Shown here: piece by piece, positions 1-8,329 of the stretch
Layout: every line of letters begins with the position of its first letter
Position numbering within the stretch: position 1 is the stretch's first letter
Assembly: GCF_001469165.1 (NCBI RefSeq)
Contig: NZ_JABX01000006.1
Location: forward strand, 1-64,000
DNA: 64,000 nucleotides
Direction of reading: 5' to 3'
DNA from: Thiohalocapsa sp. ML1
Lineage (GTDB): Bacteria > Pseudomonadota > Gammaproteobacteria > Chromatiales > Chromatiaceae
Made by a program: the position numbers and the translations under genes
Notes under the pieces: model-generated
Databases searched by the model: none
The model's input: the letters and a program-made list of their open reading frames with translations, nothing else
What the model was told of the DNA's origin: nothing

Positions 1-330
1 TGTCACGAGCTCTTCGGCGCTCTGCGCCCCGCGGGGTGTAACGGGGCGACGAGGTCGGCAGCGACCTTGGGACAGCGAGCGCGGCGGGTGGGCGCGGAGC
101 GCCGGGAGGCGGTGACACCGCGGGAGCGGTGTCACCAGAGAGAGTGTCGTCGCGCCAGTGGCTGCGTTGATGGCGCGGGACAACAGGCGCATTCCTTCGG
201 CCCCCTGCCATGCCCGTCGCTTGGCCGGAATGATGATCAAGGCCGTTTTGCCAGAACCAGCCTGCCGCCGCCGGCGCGGCATCGAGCCGCGCCGACGGCG
301 AGCCGGCTGGAAAGCCGGCGCTCGTACGCC
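1..330. repeat. Gene-free repeat-rich leader region
   Basis: No convincing gene is visible. Positions 91-136 hold a hairpin-rich motif (GGCGCGGAGCGCC followed by GACACCGCGGGAGCGGTGTC) that recurs in diverged form at 10472-10518. Positions 275-325 hold a GAGCCGGCTGGAAAGCCGGC hairpin that recurs at 4040-4135. Codon use in all frames is that of GC-rich non-coding DNA. Confidence 0.5.
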
Positions 331-850
331 CGTGAGGGCGCATTGTCAGCACGGTGTAAGTCCGTGTCCGGGTATGCCAAGGCCCGGTAGCCGAAGGTAA
401 CTGCGTCGTCGCGAGGCGGGGTGGGGAGTAACCGGAGGCGAACGATCGGTCCGTAGGTTGACGAACCCGATTCGGCGGGGTGTTGCGGCGAGCCTGCGAG
501 CGTGTGGCGAAGCCCGAAAGTCGACGGCGGCGTTGAGATTGGCGAGAGCAAACGACCGACGTGCGCATCACGTGGTTGGGGGCGGAACGATCGGACGGCA
601 GTGCGAAGTAAACGGGGAGACCTGTCGGCGCCGGTGAGCGTTGGCAGGAGTCAGAGCCCGCATAGTAGTGCAGGTTCGCAACTGGACGGCCAAGGGCAGA
701 CCTGGCGGAGACGCCGGTCCTGAGGATGCCTGGGGGGCAGCCCCCGCCGAGGGTTGATCTGGAGCGGACGAGACGCGCGGAGAGCAAAGCCGCGCCGAGC
801 GAAGGTGGGCAGGAAGGTTGATCCGTGAATGCCATGAAGATGGAGGCGAG

Positions 851-1090
851 ATGCCGAGTGCGTCAGTGCCGGAGACGGCTAAACAAGCATACGATCCTCA
901 TGATCCACAGACGTGGACGTGGGTGGAGCCATCGGTGTGGAGCCATCGGTGTGGAGCGAGCGGATGTTGGCGGCCTTGGGTCTTCGGGGTCAAAGGAGGC
1001 AAGTATCGGCGCTGGCCGAATGCCTTCTTCGCTCACCACGGGCTGTTCACCATGACCGCAGCCCATGCCCGGGCGCGCCAATCCCGATGA
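851..1090 (+). pseudogene. Group II intron reverse transcriptase, internally deleted
   Basis: The reading frame begins with a segment typical of the N-terminus of intron-encoded RTs (YDPHDPQTWTWVEPSVW) and ends with a segment typical of their extreme C-terminus (RWPNAFFAHHGLFTMTAAH). The RT fingers, palm and maturase domain that should lie between are missing, leaving about 79 residues instead of over 400. A tandem duplication of the 14-mer GAGCCATCGGTGTG near 927-955 shifts the frame: the expected continuation SERMLAALG is found in the next frame, and a further change restores the original frame at GVKGGKYRR-like residues. The gene is therefore dead twice over, by deletion and by frameshift. 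Recognition rests on memory of the family's terminal motifs. Confidence 0.75.
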
Positions 1091-1107
1091 GGCAACAACC
1101 GACCGGA

Positions 1108-1140
1108 GAGCCGTGTGCGGGAGAACCGCACGCACGGTTC
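1108..1140 (+). ncRNA. Group II intron domain V
   Basis: A 33-34 nt hairpin starts GAGCCGTGTGCGGG, has a GAGA-type tetraloop and closes with CCGCACGCACGGTTC. This matches the conserved catalytic domain V (GAGCCGTat...acGTACGGTTC) of bacterial group II introns. It is followed at 1146-1166 by a second hairpin (GGGGAGGC-GCAA-GCCTCCCC) that would be domain VI. Confidence 0.85.
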
Positions 1141-1178
1141 GGAGGGAGGGGAGGCGCAAGCCTCCCCTGCCCCTATCC

Positions 1179-1415
1179 AGTGGGCCGAGACGGGGCGCGC
1201 AGCAGGTAGGCTGGGGTGAGCGAGCGAACCCCGGCGACAGCGCTGCCGGGCCTTGTACGGGATGCCCGAGCGGTTATTCGGGCGCTATCTGACGCGATTG
1301 CTCGGGCTCGGCCGGGCGGTCATGGTGCGGCGCCAGGAGGAGCCGCACTGGAGCGCATCCGCGAGCGGATGGTGCCGGGAGCGTGATTGGTTTTGGCGCC
1401 AAGCGTTGAGCTGAA
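1179..1415. other. Intergenic region with hairpins
   Basis: No supported gene. A GGCTGGGGTGAGCGAGCGAACCCC palindrome-like repeat lies near 1210, and a GCCCGAGCGGTTATTCGGGC hairpin at 1264-1283. A 50-codon open frame starting at 1262 has no recognisable product and was not called. Confidence 0.4.
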
Positions 1416-1781
1416 TCAAATCGGCAATTGGCGCACCCGAATGCGCGTTTCGTCGAAGACCACCATCGCGCCCTCCGCCAGATCAGCCTTGATGCCGGGC
1501 AGGCTCAGCAGCAGTAGGGCCGCTTGTTGCTCTGGCCAATGACCTGTCCTGCGACGAAAAAGAATATAGGAGGGGCGGTTTGTTTCAGACGCCGCAAGCA
1601 AGGTTCCGAAGTCCGTGTCGGCGGATACCAGAATCCGCTGTTCTGCCGCCGCGCGGGCAAAGATGCGCTCGTCCGTCGCTGTCGCCATGTCGATCTCTCG
1701 TACATGGATCGCATCGTGCCCGGCCTCTGCTAGGCGCGCGGCAATCGCCGGCGACAGGGCGTTGTCGATCAGGAGCTTCAC
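1416..1781 (-). CDS. DUF5615 PIN-like toxin
   Basis: The 121-residue product matches the DUF5615 PIN-like family, the presumed RNase half of DUF433/DUF5615 toxin-antitoxin pairs. Visible features are the N-terminal MKLLIDNALSP motif with its first acidic residue, RLAEAGHDAIHVREI, and ILVSADTDFGTLLA carrying the paired aspartates expected in a PIN-like metal site. The length is normal for the family. The start overlaps the stop of the upstream DUF433 gene by four bases (ATGA), the arrangement expected for a co-translated antitoxin-toxin operon. The function as a toxin is inferred from family and context, not shown. A decayed relative lies at 39059-39241. Confidence 0.85.
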   Translation of the reverse strand: MKLLIDNALSPAIAARLAEAGHDAIHVREIDMATATDERIFARAAAEQRILVSADTDFGTLLAASETNRPSYILFRRRTGHWPEQQAALLLLSLPGIKADLAEGAMVVFDETRIRVRQLPI

Positions 1782-2017
1782 GTTCCTGACAGCAAAGGAA
1801 GCTCGCGCTCACGAACCGCCTCGGCTGCGAACATGAGTGCTTGGCGGATATCTTCCGCCTCTAAATCGGGGTAGGCGGCGAGGATCTGGGACTCGGGCAT
1901 TCCGTCGGCCACCATGCCGACGACGGTCGCGACCGGGATGCGCAGTGACCGCAAGCAGGGCTCGCCTGCCATCTGCTCTGGAGTGATCGTGATGCGGTCA
2001 AGACGTTGGGCGGTCAT
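1778..2017 (-). CDS. DUF433 antitoxin
   Basis: This 79-residue protein belongs to the DUF433 family: DRITITPEQMAGEPCLRSLR followed by IPVATVVGMVADGMPESQIL and AYPDLEAEDIRQALMFAAE are the family signature, forming a small winged-helix-like DNA-binding fold. It is the likely antitoxin and autorepressor of the downstream DUF5615 toxin, with which it overlaps by four bases. The ATG at 2017 is preferred over a longer in-frame start at 2104 because the family begins a few residues before DRITI and because GGAG lies a short distance upstream. The longer frame would add 29 residues of low-complexity sequence with no family support. Confidence 0.85.
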   Translation of the reverse strand: MTAQRLDRITITPEQMAGEPCLRSLRIPVATVVGMVADGMPESQILAAYPDLEAEDIRQALMFAAEAVRERELPLLSGT

Positions 2018-2264
2018 CTCATCGAGCTCCGACTGTCGCGGCGGTTGTCCAGGAAGACATGCGGCAAGCGCCAATGGTGTGGCATGACTACTGCTGCCTT
2101 GCACAACGGCTGCGGGGCCGGACAGGGCGAGCGCATAAAAACCATCAGCCGAAGATCACCGTAGCGCGGTAATCGTCGTTCCAAGCGGCCTCGCGAGGCG
2201 GAAAAGGGCGGAAAACGGAAATGGGGAAAAGGCAGGGAAAAGCAAGGGAAAAGGGGCCAGGCTC

Positions 2265-2461
2265 GAATGGCGCTAACTTAAGCCGCTTGTCCATACCAAT
2301 CAGATATTTGCGGGGCAGGAAACTCGATCGGGAAACCGCCCTCGGCGCCGTTTCCGCCCGACTCCTCTCCCTGAGCGTCCTACAATCTCGCGGTTTCGCG
2401 ACGCGGGATGGGCAGAAGTTACTGATTCTTAAAAAGTCGGCTCTTTAAGTTAGCGCCATTC
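2265..2461 (+). mobile_element. MITE copy 1 (197 bp, 17-bp inverted ends)
   Basis: A 197-bp element has perfect terminal inverted repeats: GAATGGCGCTAACTTAA at the left end and its reverse complement at the right. A second copy of exactly the same length lies at 3444-3640 in the same orientation. It has no coding capacity, so it would need a transposase in trans. The ends resemble those of some IS4-type elements, which is an inference from memory. Fragments of GGTCTGACCC adjoin the right end. Confidence 0.85.
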
Positions 2462-2491
2462 GGGTCTGACCCCTGTTTCTCGCTTTTTCTC

Positions 2492-2626
2492 GACCTGCAG
2501 GTCCAACAGCTCGCCGATGCCGTCGGCTTCAAACGCCCCGGCGACTTGGCCACCGCCTTCCGGCTGCGCTTCGGCATGACGCCGATGCAGTACCGCAAAC
2601 AGCAAAGGCAGGGGCGCAGTGCTTGA
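2492..2626 (+). pseudogene. AraC-family regulator, C-terminal fragment
   Basis: An open stretch of 44 codons without a start encodes VQQLADAVGFKRPGDLATAF and FGMTPMQYRK, the second helix-turn-helix and C-terminal signature of AraC/XylS regulators. The ligand-binding domain and first HTH are missing. The fragment begins about 30 bp after the right end of MITE copy 1, so the loss of the 5' part is plausibly linked to mobile-element activity. Confidence 0.75.
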
Positions 2627-2655
2627 AATGCGGTTCTTCTGCTATTCTGCCGAGC

Positions 2656-2913
2656 ATGAAAGCCACCCTAACCATCACTAGTCGCGGTGTGGTCACCCTG
2701 CCGGTTAAGCTCCGGCGTGCGCTTGGCCTCAAGGCGGATGACCAGTTGATCGCGGAGACCACTCCCGAGGGACTCCTACTGCGGCCGGCAGTGACCTTGC
2801 CTCTGGAGGTCTACACGCTAGAGCGTGAGCGGGAGTTCGACGAGGCTGAAGCCGATCTCGCCGCCCTGTTGGAGGACCGCACGTCGCCCGCGCGCGGACG
2901 CTCGCCCAACTAG
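2656..2913 (+). CDS. AbrB/MazE-type antitoxin
   Basis: The 85-residue product starts KATLTITSRGVVTLPVKLRR, the swapped-hairpin AbrB (SpoVT) DNA-binding fold in which a short beta-strand, TLP and a basic stretch precede ALGLKADDQL. The C-terminal half is acidic (REREFDEAEADLAALLED) and would wrap the toxin. The ATG at 2656 is chosen over an upstream ATG at 2623 because the family starts immediately before the first beta strand. The PIN-domain gene follows after 30 bp, so this is an antitoxin-toxin operon. The pair sits between two MITE copies and next to gene fragments, which suggests acquisition by transfer. Confidence 0.85.
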   Translation: MKATLTITSRGVVTLPVKLRRALGLKADDQLIAETTPEGLLLRPAVTLPLEVYTLEREREFDEAEADLAALLEDRTSPARGRSPN

Positions 2914-2943
2914 CCGCGCGCGGCCATCAGCGAGTGCGGTGCT

Positions 2944-3354
2944 TTGCAGGTCTTCCTCGACGCCAACATCCTGTTCTCCGCCGCCAAGTCCGATGGCGCA
3001 GTGCGGCGCATGGTCCGGTTACTGCTCCAAGGCGGGCACAAGTGCGTGGCTGACACCTACGTGTTGGCCGAAGCGCGCCGCAATCTCGCCGCGAAAGGAC
3101 CGGAGGCCCTGGATGCGCTCGAAGCGTTGACGCAGGAGCTCAGTGTCGCGACACGCATGTACGGCAATGCACCCGCGAAGGTGCTCGACTGGCTGCCAGA
3201 CAAAGATCGGCCCGTGCTCGCGGCGGCGATCGCGTTGGGTTGCGACGCGCTCGTGACGGGTGATCGCACGCACTTTGGCGCCGGCTATGGTAAGACCTTT
3301 GCGGGCGTCACCATTCATTCCCCCAGCTCGTTGATTGAACGCGTCCTCGGCTAA
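2944..3354 (+). CDS. PIN-domain toxin (putative RNase)
   Basis: The 136-residue protein begins MQVFLDANILFSAAKS with the first PIN aspartate, and has further acidic positions in DTYVLAEARRNL and in CDALVTGDRTHF, completing the usual PIN metal site. PIN toxins of this length (PF13470-like) are RNases that cleave RNA and are neutralised by their cognate antitoxins. The chosen start is TTG at 2944, because no ATG or GTG is available before the first beta strand. It lies 30 bp after the AbrB-type antitoxin gene. Toxicity and target are inferred. Confidence 0.85.
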   Translation: MQVFLDANILFSAAKSDGAVRRMVRLLLQGGHKCVADTYVLAEARRNLAAKGPEALDALEALTQELSVATRMYGNAPAKVLDWLPDKDRPVLAAAIALGCDALVTGDRTHFGAGYGKTFAGVTIHSPSSLIERVLG

Positions 3355-3443
3355 CGGCCATGGCGCGGTGCCACCCCGGCCGATGAGCCTCATGCCTCAC
3401 GGAGAGAAATAGAGAGAAATAGAGAGAAATAGGGGTCTGACCC

Positions 3444-3640
3444 GAATGGCGCTAACTTAAGCCGTTTGCCTATACCAATCAGATACTTGCGGGGTAGGAA
3501 ACTCTAGCGGCAGGCCGGCCCCGGCAGGGTTTCCGCCCGACTCCTCTCCCTGAGCGTCCTACAATCTCGCGGTTTCGCGACGCGGGATGGGCATAAGTTA
3601 CTGATTCTTAGAAAGTCGGCTCTTTAAGTTAGCGCCATTC
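3444..3640 (+). mobile_element. MITE copy 2 (197 bp)
   Basis: This is the second 197-bp copy of the element at 2265-2461, with the same perfect 17-bp inverted ends and the same orientation. The central 60 bp differ most between copies, while the right-hand 110 bp are almost identical. GGTCTGACCC flanks both sides. Together the copies bracket the AraC fragment and the AbrB/PIN pair in a composite arrangement of about 1.38 kb. Confidence 0.85.
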
Positions 3641-3738
3641 GGGTCTGACCCTTTTTCTTGCTTTTTCTCGTGACCCCTTTTGGCCTTGATCATCACTCCG
3701 ACCAGCGCGCGGGGGCTGCTACGGAGCGCGGCGGCTGT

Positions 3739-3832
3739 AGGGCCGAGGGCCGAGGATGGCTCCCTCGGCCCTCGGCCCTCGGCCCTCGGCCCTTCCCCCA
3801 GGTGTCGTCGTACACTTGACTCATCTGCAAAC
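3739..3832 (+). repeat. GGGCCGAG palindromic element, copy 1
   Basis: A long hairpin made of GGGCCGAGGGCCGAG and several CCCTCGG units is followed by a tail containing ACTTGACTCATCTGCAA. The same hairpin-plus-tail arrangement recurs at about 8570-8712, 16560-16745 (reverse), 23405-23537, 36565-36775 (reverse) and 46622-46742, always between genes. Confidence 0.75.
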
Positions 3833-3879
3833 TCTCAAACTGAGGTATGCCCGACAAGCGGGATCGAGACCGCGCCGGC

Positions 3880-4138
3880 GCCGACTGGGAGCGCCGGCTT
3901 TCAGCCGGCTTCGCGTGCCGGGGGCTCGATGCCCCCGGCGCGCGATCTGCGGCGCGGGAGCCGGGCGGTTGCCCATGCCGCGCGGCCGGCCGGACGAGCG
4001 CGCATGTGCTCTCTGATCGGCCCGGACGCCGCCGACGCGGCATCGAGCCGCGCTGGCGGCGAGCGGGCTGGAAAGCCGGCGATCCCGGTCCGCCGCGTCG
4101 GCGGCGAGCCGGCTGGAAAGCCGGCGATCCCAGCGCAG
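3880..4138. repeat. GCCGGC hairpin cluster
   Basis: Four related hairpins lie here: GCGCCGGCTTTCAGCCGGC, GGGGGCTCGATGCCCCC, and two copies of GGCGAGCcGGCTGGAAAGCCGGCGATCCC about 40 bp apart. A further copy is at 297-322. They are short repeats of the type common in intergenic DNA of purple sulfur bacteria. No gene is supported. Confidence 0.65.
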
Positions 4139-4227
4139 TAGTGTCCGCTGTGCGAACCGCTTGCGTGCGGCAGGCGATGTGGCCGGCACGATGATCGAGG
4201 CCCCCTTTCTTTCTCCTTTTTCTCTCC

Positions 4228-4521
4228 ATCGAAAGCCATTGCTTCCGCTTCCTGAAGCACTACTACGACGAGGACGTGACCGCGGGCCCGCTGCTGCTCG
4301 ACATCGGCGAGTTGGCCTTCGGCTATTTCGCCGGTGCCCATACGGCAGAGCGGAATCTGTACTCGACCCAGTGGATTCTGATCCTGCGCCATCCGATGGT
4401 GCGCGATTGCCTGGTCGCCAACTGCATCGTTGCGCGCATCATCGGCTCCGCCGGGGACGAGTCCGCGGCCGAGCCGGGGCAGCGCCAGGGCGCTGCATTG
4501 GAAGCAACCAGTGCAGCTTAA
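4228..4521 (+). pseudogene. 3' fragment of an unidentified gene
   Basis: An open frame without a normal start reads on from about 4228 (IESHCFRFLKHYYDEDVTAG) through LLLDIGELAFGYFAGAHTAE and HPMVRDCLVANCIVARIIGS to a stop at 4519-4521. The codon use and mixed hydrophobic pattern look like real protein, and the first GTG (4276) lies in mid-domain, so this is probably the C-terminal part of a gene whose front has been replaced by repeat DNA. I do not recognise the family. Confidence 0.45.
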
Positions 4522-4592
4522 ACTCGGGAGAAAACTGTTCTGGACATGGAGTCCACTTCACGGAGCCCCAAGCAGGCGACCTAGCCCCAACG

Positions 4593-6425
4593 TCACAAGG
4601 TGTTGAAGTAGATCGCCAGCAGAAACCCGGCCAGCGTCGACAGGCCCACCACGCCGCCGCCCTTGTGGAAGGCCTCGGGCAGCATGGTCTCGGCCACCAT
4701 GGTGAGCATGGCGCCGGCGGCGAGGCCTTCGATGAACGCGAAGAGCGCCGGGGAGGCGTCGGCGAGCAGCACGGCGCCCACCGCGGCGCCGATGCCGGTG
4801 AGCAGCATCAGGCTGGTCCACATGGCGAGTATCCGCGGCACCTTGAGACCCTGGGCCTTCATGCCGGCGGCGCTGGAGAGCGCCTCGGGGAGGTTGGCGA
4901 GGAAGAGCCCGCCGAGCAGCGATAGGCTGATGCCGCCGGTGATCAGCACGTTGGCGCCGATGACGAAGGACTCCGGGATGCCGTCGAGCGTCATGCCGAG
5001 GAACATGGCCACGGCCGCGCCGCGGTGGTCCGCCACGTGGCGGGTCATTTCCGTCACGGACGGCATGAGCTGGCCGCCGGCGACGCGCTTCGCGGCACGC
5101 TCCATCCAGGCGGCGGCGCGGCGCGCCTCTAGGTGCTGGCGCTCCGTCAGGTAGGCGCGCACGGGGTTGCGCTGGAGGTAGTCCGCGAGCCGCGCCCGCA
5201 GCTCCGGCAGCTCTTGTAGCAGTTGCTCGAAATCCCGCCGGCGCAGCACCGAGACGTCCACGTCGTCGTGGGCGACGGCGGTGACCGCATGCGGCCCCTC
5301 GGTAAAGAAGGCAAAGCCGCCGAAGCCTTCGCCGGCCGTCACCACCTGCGGGCGGCGGCTGCGCTCGTCCGCGTCGAACAAATACACGGTGCCGCGGCGA
5401 AGCAGGTAGAGCCGATCCGCCTCTTGGCCGCGGGAATAGAAGTTGTAGCCGTCCGGCGCATTCTTGTGTACGAGCCGTGCGGCGATGCGCTGCAGCGTCG
5501 GCTCCGAGAGCCCCGGAAAGAAGCCGAGCCTGGGCTCGTCGCGCATTAGCTCGACCGGCTCCTCGGGGATGGTCGGGGGCGCGATGGGCGGGTCGTAGCG
5601 GCCTTCGGTGTCGAGCTCCTCCAGCGCGTCGGCGCGCCAGGCGTCGATGGCGGCGCGCTCCAGGCCGTGGCGCTCCGCGAGGTAGGTGGACAGTTCGTCG
5701 TCGCAAAGCAGGTCGCGCAGCACGCCGCGCAGCTCTGGGCTCTCTGCCGCCAGCGCCAGCAGCGGTGCACGCGGGATCAACAACAGCTTGGTGTCGGCTC
5801 CCGTGTGCGCCTCGGTGGCCCGCGGCAGGCCGGCCAGAAAGCTCATGCGCCCGAAGGTGTCGTGCGGCCCGAGCCGCTCGAACACGCGCCCGCCGGCGGC
5901 GGGTTCGGAGAGCTCCACCGCGCCTTCCAGAATCACATAGATGTTGCCCGGCGGGTCCCCGGCGCGGTACAGGCAGCAGTGCGCCGGCACGTCCTGGACC
6001 TGCACGATGCCGAGCAGGCGGTCGAGCGTCGCTGGCGGCAGATCGCCGAGCGGGCGCGTGCGGCGCATGCCGCGGAGCACACGCTTTAGACGCCGCCGCA
6101 CGAGATTGCGCCAGAAGGTGATGGCCGTAGAGGGCTTGCGCAGATAGCCGCCCTGGCGATTCACGGCCCAGTCGAGGAGCTTGAAGGCGACGCCGCCGAG
6201 GGCGGCGCCGGCGGCGAGGTCCGCGAAGTGGCCGCGGTCCACGCCGGGCGCAATCAGGTCGATGGTCAGCGCCGCGAGCAGCGCGCCGGCGCCGAAGGCG
6301 AGCAGGAAGGCCATGACCCGGTCCGGCGGCTGCCAGAGTACGCCCACCGCCGCGCCGACGGGCAGGGTCGCGGCGCTGATGAGGCCGAACAGCAGAGCGG
6401 ACAGGATCGGGGAGTCGAGGGGCAT
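4593..6425 (-). CDS. ZIP-like permease with two inserted cyclic-nucleotide-binding domains
   Basis: The 610-residue protein has three N-terminal membrane helices (about residues 8-30, 37-58, 66-88), a basic linker, two cyclic-nucleotide-binding (CNB) domains at about 138-245 and 298-410, and at least four C-terminal helices (about 467-610). The C-terminal part carries ZIP-family motifs in altered form, LDGIPESFVIG and NLPEALSSAAGM, where the histidines of HNxPEG and HExPEG are replaced. CNB1 keeps a phosphate-binding-like FLAGLPRATEA. CNB2 is more diverged (FFTEGPHAVTA). The parts imply a membrane protein, perhaps a divalent-cation carrier, gated by a nucleotide or acting as a sensor. The ATG at 6425 begins just before the first helix. 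It is convergent with nothing obvious and stands alone; ligand and substrate are unknown. Confidence 0.75.
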   Translation of the reverse strand: MPLDSPILSALLFGLISAATLPVGAAVGVLWQPPDRVMAFLLAFGAGALLAALTIDLIAPGVDRGHFADLAAGAALGGVAFKLLDWAVNRQGGYLRKPSTAITFWRNLVRRRLKRVLRGMRRTRPLGDLPPATLDRLLGIVQVQDVPAHCCLYRAGDPPGNIYVILEGAVELSEPAAGGRVFERLGPHDTFGRMSFLAGLPRATEAHTGADTKLLLIPRAPLLALAAESPELRGVLRDLLCDDELSTYLAERHGLERAAIDAWRADALEELDTEGRYDPPIAPPTIPEEPVELMRDEPRLGFFPGLSEPTLQRIAARLVHKNAPDGYNFYSRGQEADRLYLLRRGTVYLFDADERSRRPQVVTAGEGFGGFAFFTEGPHAVTAVAHDDVDVSVLRRRDFEQLLQELPELRARLADYLQRNPVRAYLTERQHLEARRAAAWMERAAKRVAGGQLMPSVTEMTRHVADHRGAAVAMFLGMTLDGIPESFVIGANVLITGGISLSLLGGLFLANLPEALSSAAGMKAQGLKVPRILAMWTSLMLLTGIGAAVGAVLLADASPALFAFIEGLAAGAMLTMVAETMLPEAFHKGGGVVGLSTLAGFLLAIYFNTL

Positions 6426-6629
6426 GTGGTGGGATCACCGATGCGGCGGGCGAGGGGGCATGATCTCCCGGCCCGCGTGTGCGCGGGTTGCGATCTTGTG
6501 ACGGCGCCAGCGCGCGGCAGCGGCAGGCCCCCGGCCCCGGGGCGCGCTAGAATGCCGTGTTTCGCAGCCCGCGAGTCATCGGCCCCGGCGCTCCGGGTCC
6601 GCGCCTTTCAACCCAAGGAGTCGAGCGAC

Positions 6630-7178
6630 ATGCAATCACATCGGCTGGGCTTGTTCGCCGTCGCCGCACTGGCGTCGGTGCTGGCCGCGGGCTGCGCGAG
6701 CACCGGCAGCGGGGCGTGTCGGCAGCCGGTGGGCGATCGGAGCCTGACGCCTGAGCGCGCCGTCATCGGCGAGGGCCGGATCGGCACCGCCATCACCTGG
6801 GGCGGCACGCTCGTGTCCACGCGCAACCTGGCCGACGCGACGGACCTGGAGGTGCTCGCCTATCCGCTCGACGACTGCGGGCGCCCGCTGCTCGGCGAGC
6901 CCGCCCGCGGGCGCTTTATCATCCGCCGGCCGGGCTATCTGGAAACCGCGGGTATTAGCCCCGGACAGCGCATTACCGGGAGCGGGCGCATCATCGACAT
7001 CGCAGAGGGCCGCATCGGCGAGGCGGAGTATCGCTTCCCGGTGCTGGAGGACGCGGCACCTACCCTCTGGCCGGAGCGCGACACGCGCTACGGCGGCGCG
7101 AACGTGCGCCCCTGGATCAGCGTCGGGGTCGGCGGCGGCAGTGGCTGGAGCGGCGGCGGCGTCGGTATCTGGTTCTGA
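6630..7178 (+). CDS. Slp-family outer-membrane lipoprotein
   Basis: The 182-residue product starts with a lipoprotein signal peptide whose lipobox is LAAGC at residues 18-22. After it come [44 protein letters not shown] and [12 protein letters not shown], the pattern of the Slp/YeaY starvation-inducible outer-membrane lipoprotein family. The C-terminus is glycine and tryptophan rich ([17 protein letters not shown]). The ATG at 6630 follows AAGGAG and is chosen because it places the signal peptide correctly. The Slp role in E. coli is associated with carbon starvation and acid stress; here it is unknown. Confidence 0.85.
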   Translation: MQSHRLGLFAVAALASVLAAGCASTGSGACRQPVGDRSLTPERAVIGEGRIGTAITWGGTLVSTRNLADATDLEVLAYPLDDCGRPLLGEPARGRFIIRRPGYLETAGISPGQRITGSGRIIDIAEGRIGEAEYRFPVLEDAAPTLWPERDTRYGGANVRPWISVGVGGGSGWSGGGVGIWF

Positions 7179-7278
7179 TGCGTCGCGGCTGCGCGCCGCC
7201 CGCCATGTGCAACCTTCCCCCAACGCACAGCACGCCGCGCGCGGGTCGCTGCGTGCAACCCCAACGGAGATCAAACCA

Positions 7279-7782
7279 TTGGAACGCCTGTTCGAGCGCC
7301 TGCTGTTCGCCACGCGCTGGATTCTCGCGCCCATTTATCTGGGCATGGCGCTGATCCTGCTTGCCCTCGGCATCAAGTTCTTCCAGGAGACCTGGCACGT
7401 GGTGACGCACATCACGGCCATCTCCGAGAAGGACCTGATCCTGAGCGCGCTGGCGCTCGTCGATCTCGCGCTGGTGGCGAGCCTTGTGGTCATGGTGATG
7501 TTCGCCGGCTACGAGAACTTCGTCTCCAAGCTCGATATCGACGCAGACACCGCCAAGCTCGGCTGGCTCGGCAAGCTCGACGCCGGCACGCTGAAGCTGA
7601 AGGTGGCGATCTCCATCGTCGCCATCTCGTCCATCCACCTGCTCGGCGCCTTCATGAACCTGCCGCAGATGGACCCGCAGATGCTGCTTTGGTACGTGAT
7701 CATGCACCTGACCTTCGTCGTGTCGGCGCTGCTGATGGGGGTGCTGGACCGCATCTCGTTTGCGTCACACCGCGAGCATTGA
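7279..7782 (+). CDS. YqhA/UPF0114 family inner-membrane protein
   Basis: The 167-residue protein shows four hydrophobic segments and the UPF0114 signature: [20 protein letters not shown] near the start, [20 protein letters not shown] in the middle and [17 protein letters not shown] after it. The length equals that of E. coli YqhA. The start is TTG at 7279, supported by CGGAG eight bases upstream and by homology beginning at ERLFER. Biochemical function is not known for the family. Confidence 0.9.
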   Translation: MERLFERLLFATRWILAPIYLGMALILLALGIKFFQETWHVVTHITAISEKDLILSALALVDLALVASLVVMVMFAGYENFVSKLDIDADTAKLGWLGKLDAGTLKLKVAISIVAISSIHLLGAFMNLPQMDPQMLLWYVIMHLTFVVSALLMGVLDRISFASHREH

Positions 7783-7789
7783 TCCGCCG

Positions 7790-8329
7790 TCAGTGATGGC
7801 CCGCCGGGGCGGGCGCGTCGTGTTCGATGACGACGGCATCCGGATTCGGAAAGCGCTCGACGACCCAGCGCGGCAGCTTGGCCTGATTGGCGTGATAGAG
7901 GGAGTCGGACTCGACGATGACCAGCACCAGCACCGTCACCATCACCGGCAGGACGCCGACGCCGACGACGAGCGCAATGGTCGCCTCCTTCATCAACCCA
8001 CCGTAGACGTGCGCCGCCCAGGCCAGGGCAATGGCGACCAACAACAGCGTCAGCATCAGGATGAAGAGCCGGCTGCGGCGCGCGCATACCTGCCAGTGAC
8101 ACATCACGTACCAGGGGTCGCGGCCGACGCTGCGCCGGGCCCGCCACAGCGTATAGCCCAGCATCGCGAAGGACACGGCTGGGATCACCGCCATGACCCA
8201 CGGAAAACTGCCGGCGACGCCGCCGGCGGCCACCGCCATCAGGATGTGATTGCCGATCAGGTTGGTGAGGAAGACCTCGTGCGGCACTTTCGCGCGCTTG
8301 ATCTCCTCCGGGCTGACTTCAAAGCGCAT
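7790..8329 (-). CDS. Four-helix membrane protein of unknown function
   Basis: The 179-residue protein has about four hydrophobic segments (HILMAVAAGGVAGSF, WVMAVIPAVSFAMLGYTLW, LFILMLTLLLVAIALAWAA and ATIALVVGVGVLPVMVTVLV), with charged N- and C-termini. I do not recognise the family. The ATG at 8329 is preferred over a TTG at 8368 because the extra residues are not hydrophobic or conserved-looking. It ends 8 bp after the convergent YqhA-like gene, so the two may share a terminator region. It could be a small inner-membrane accessory protein. Confidence 0.65.
   Translation of the reverse strand: MRFEVSPEEIKRAKVPHEVFLTNLIGNHILMAVAAGGVAGSFPWVMAVIPAVSFAMLGYTLWRARRSVGRDPWYVMCHWQVCARRSRLFILMLTLLLVAIALAWAAHVYGGLMKEATIALVVGVGVLPVMVTVLVLVIVESDSLYHANQAKLPRWVVERFPNPDAVVIEHDAPAPAGHH

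Larger units (their letters stand above)
331..1178 (+). mobile_element. Group II intron remnant, ORF deleted
   Basis: This stretch has the layout of a bacterial group II intron. A long structured 5' part carries the typical GTCCGTGTCC element, then comes a short remnant of the intron-encoded reverse transcriptase (851-1090), a domain V hairpin (1108-1140) and a domain VI hairpin followed by a CCCCTATCC-like 3' end near 1176. The full-length element would carry an RT gene of more than 1.2 kb; only about 240 bp remain, so the intron cannot encode its own maturase. The 3' end is placed by domain VI. The 5' end (GTGAGGGC near 331) is a guess, since no exon copy is available for comparison. Splicing could still be possible in trans if another copy supplies maturase. 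Confidence 0.75.
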
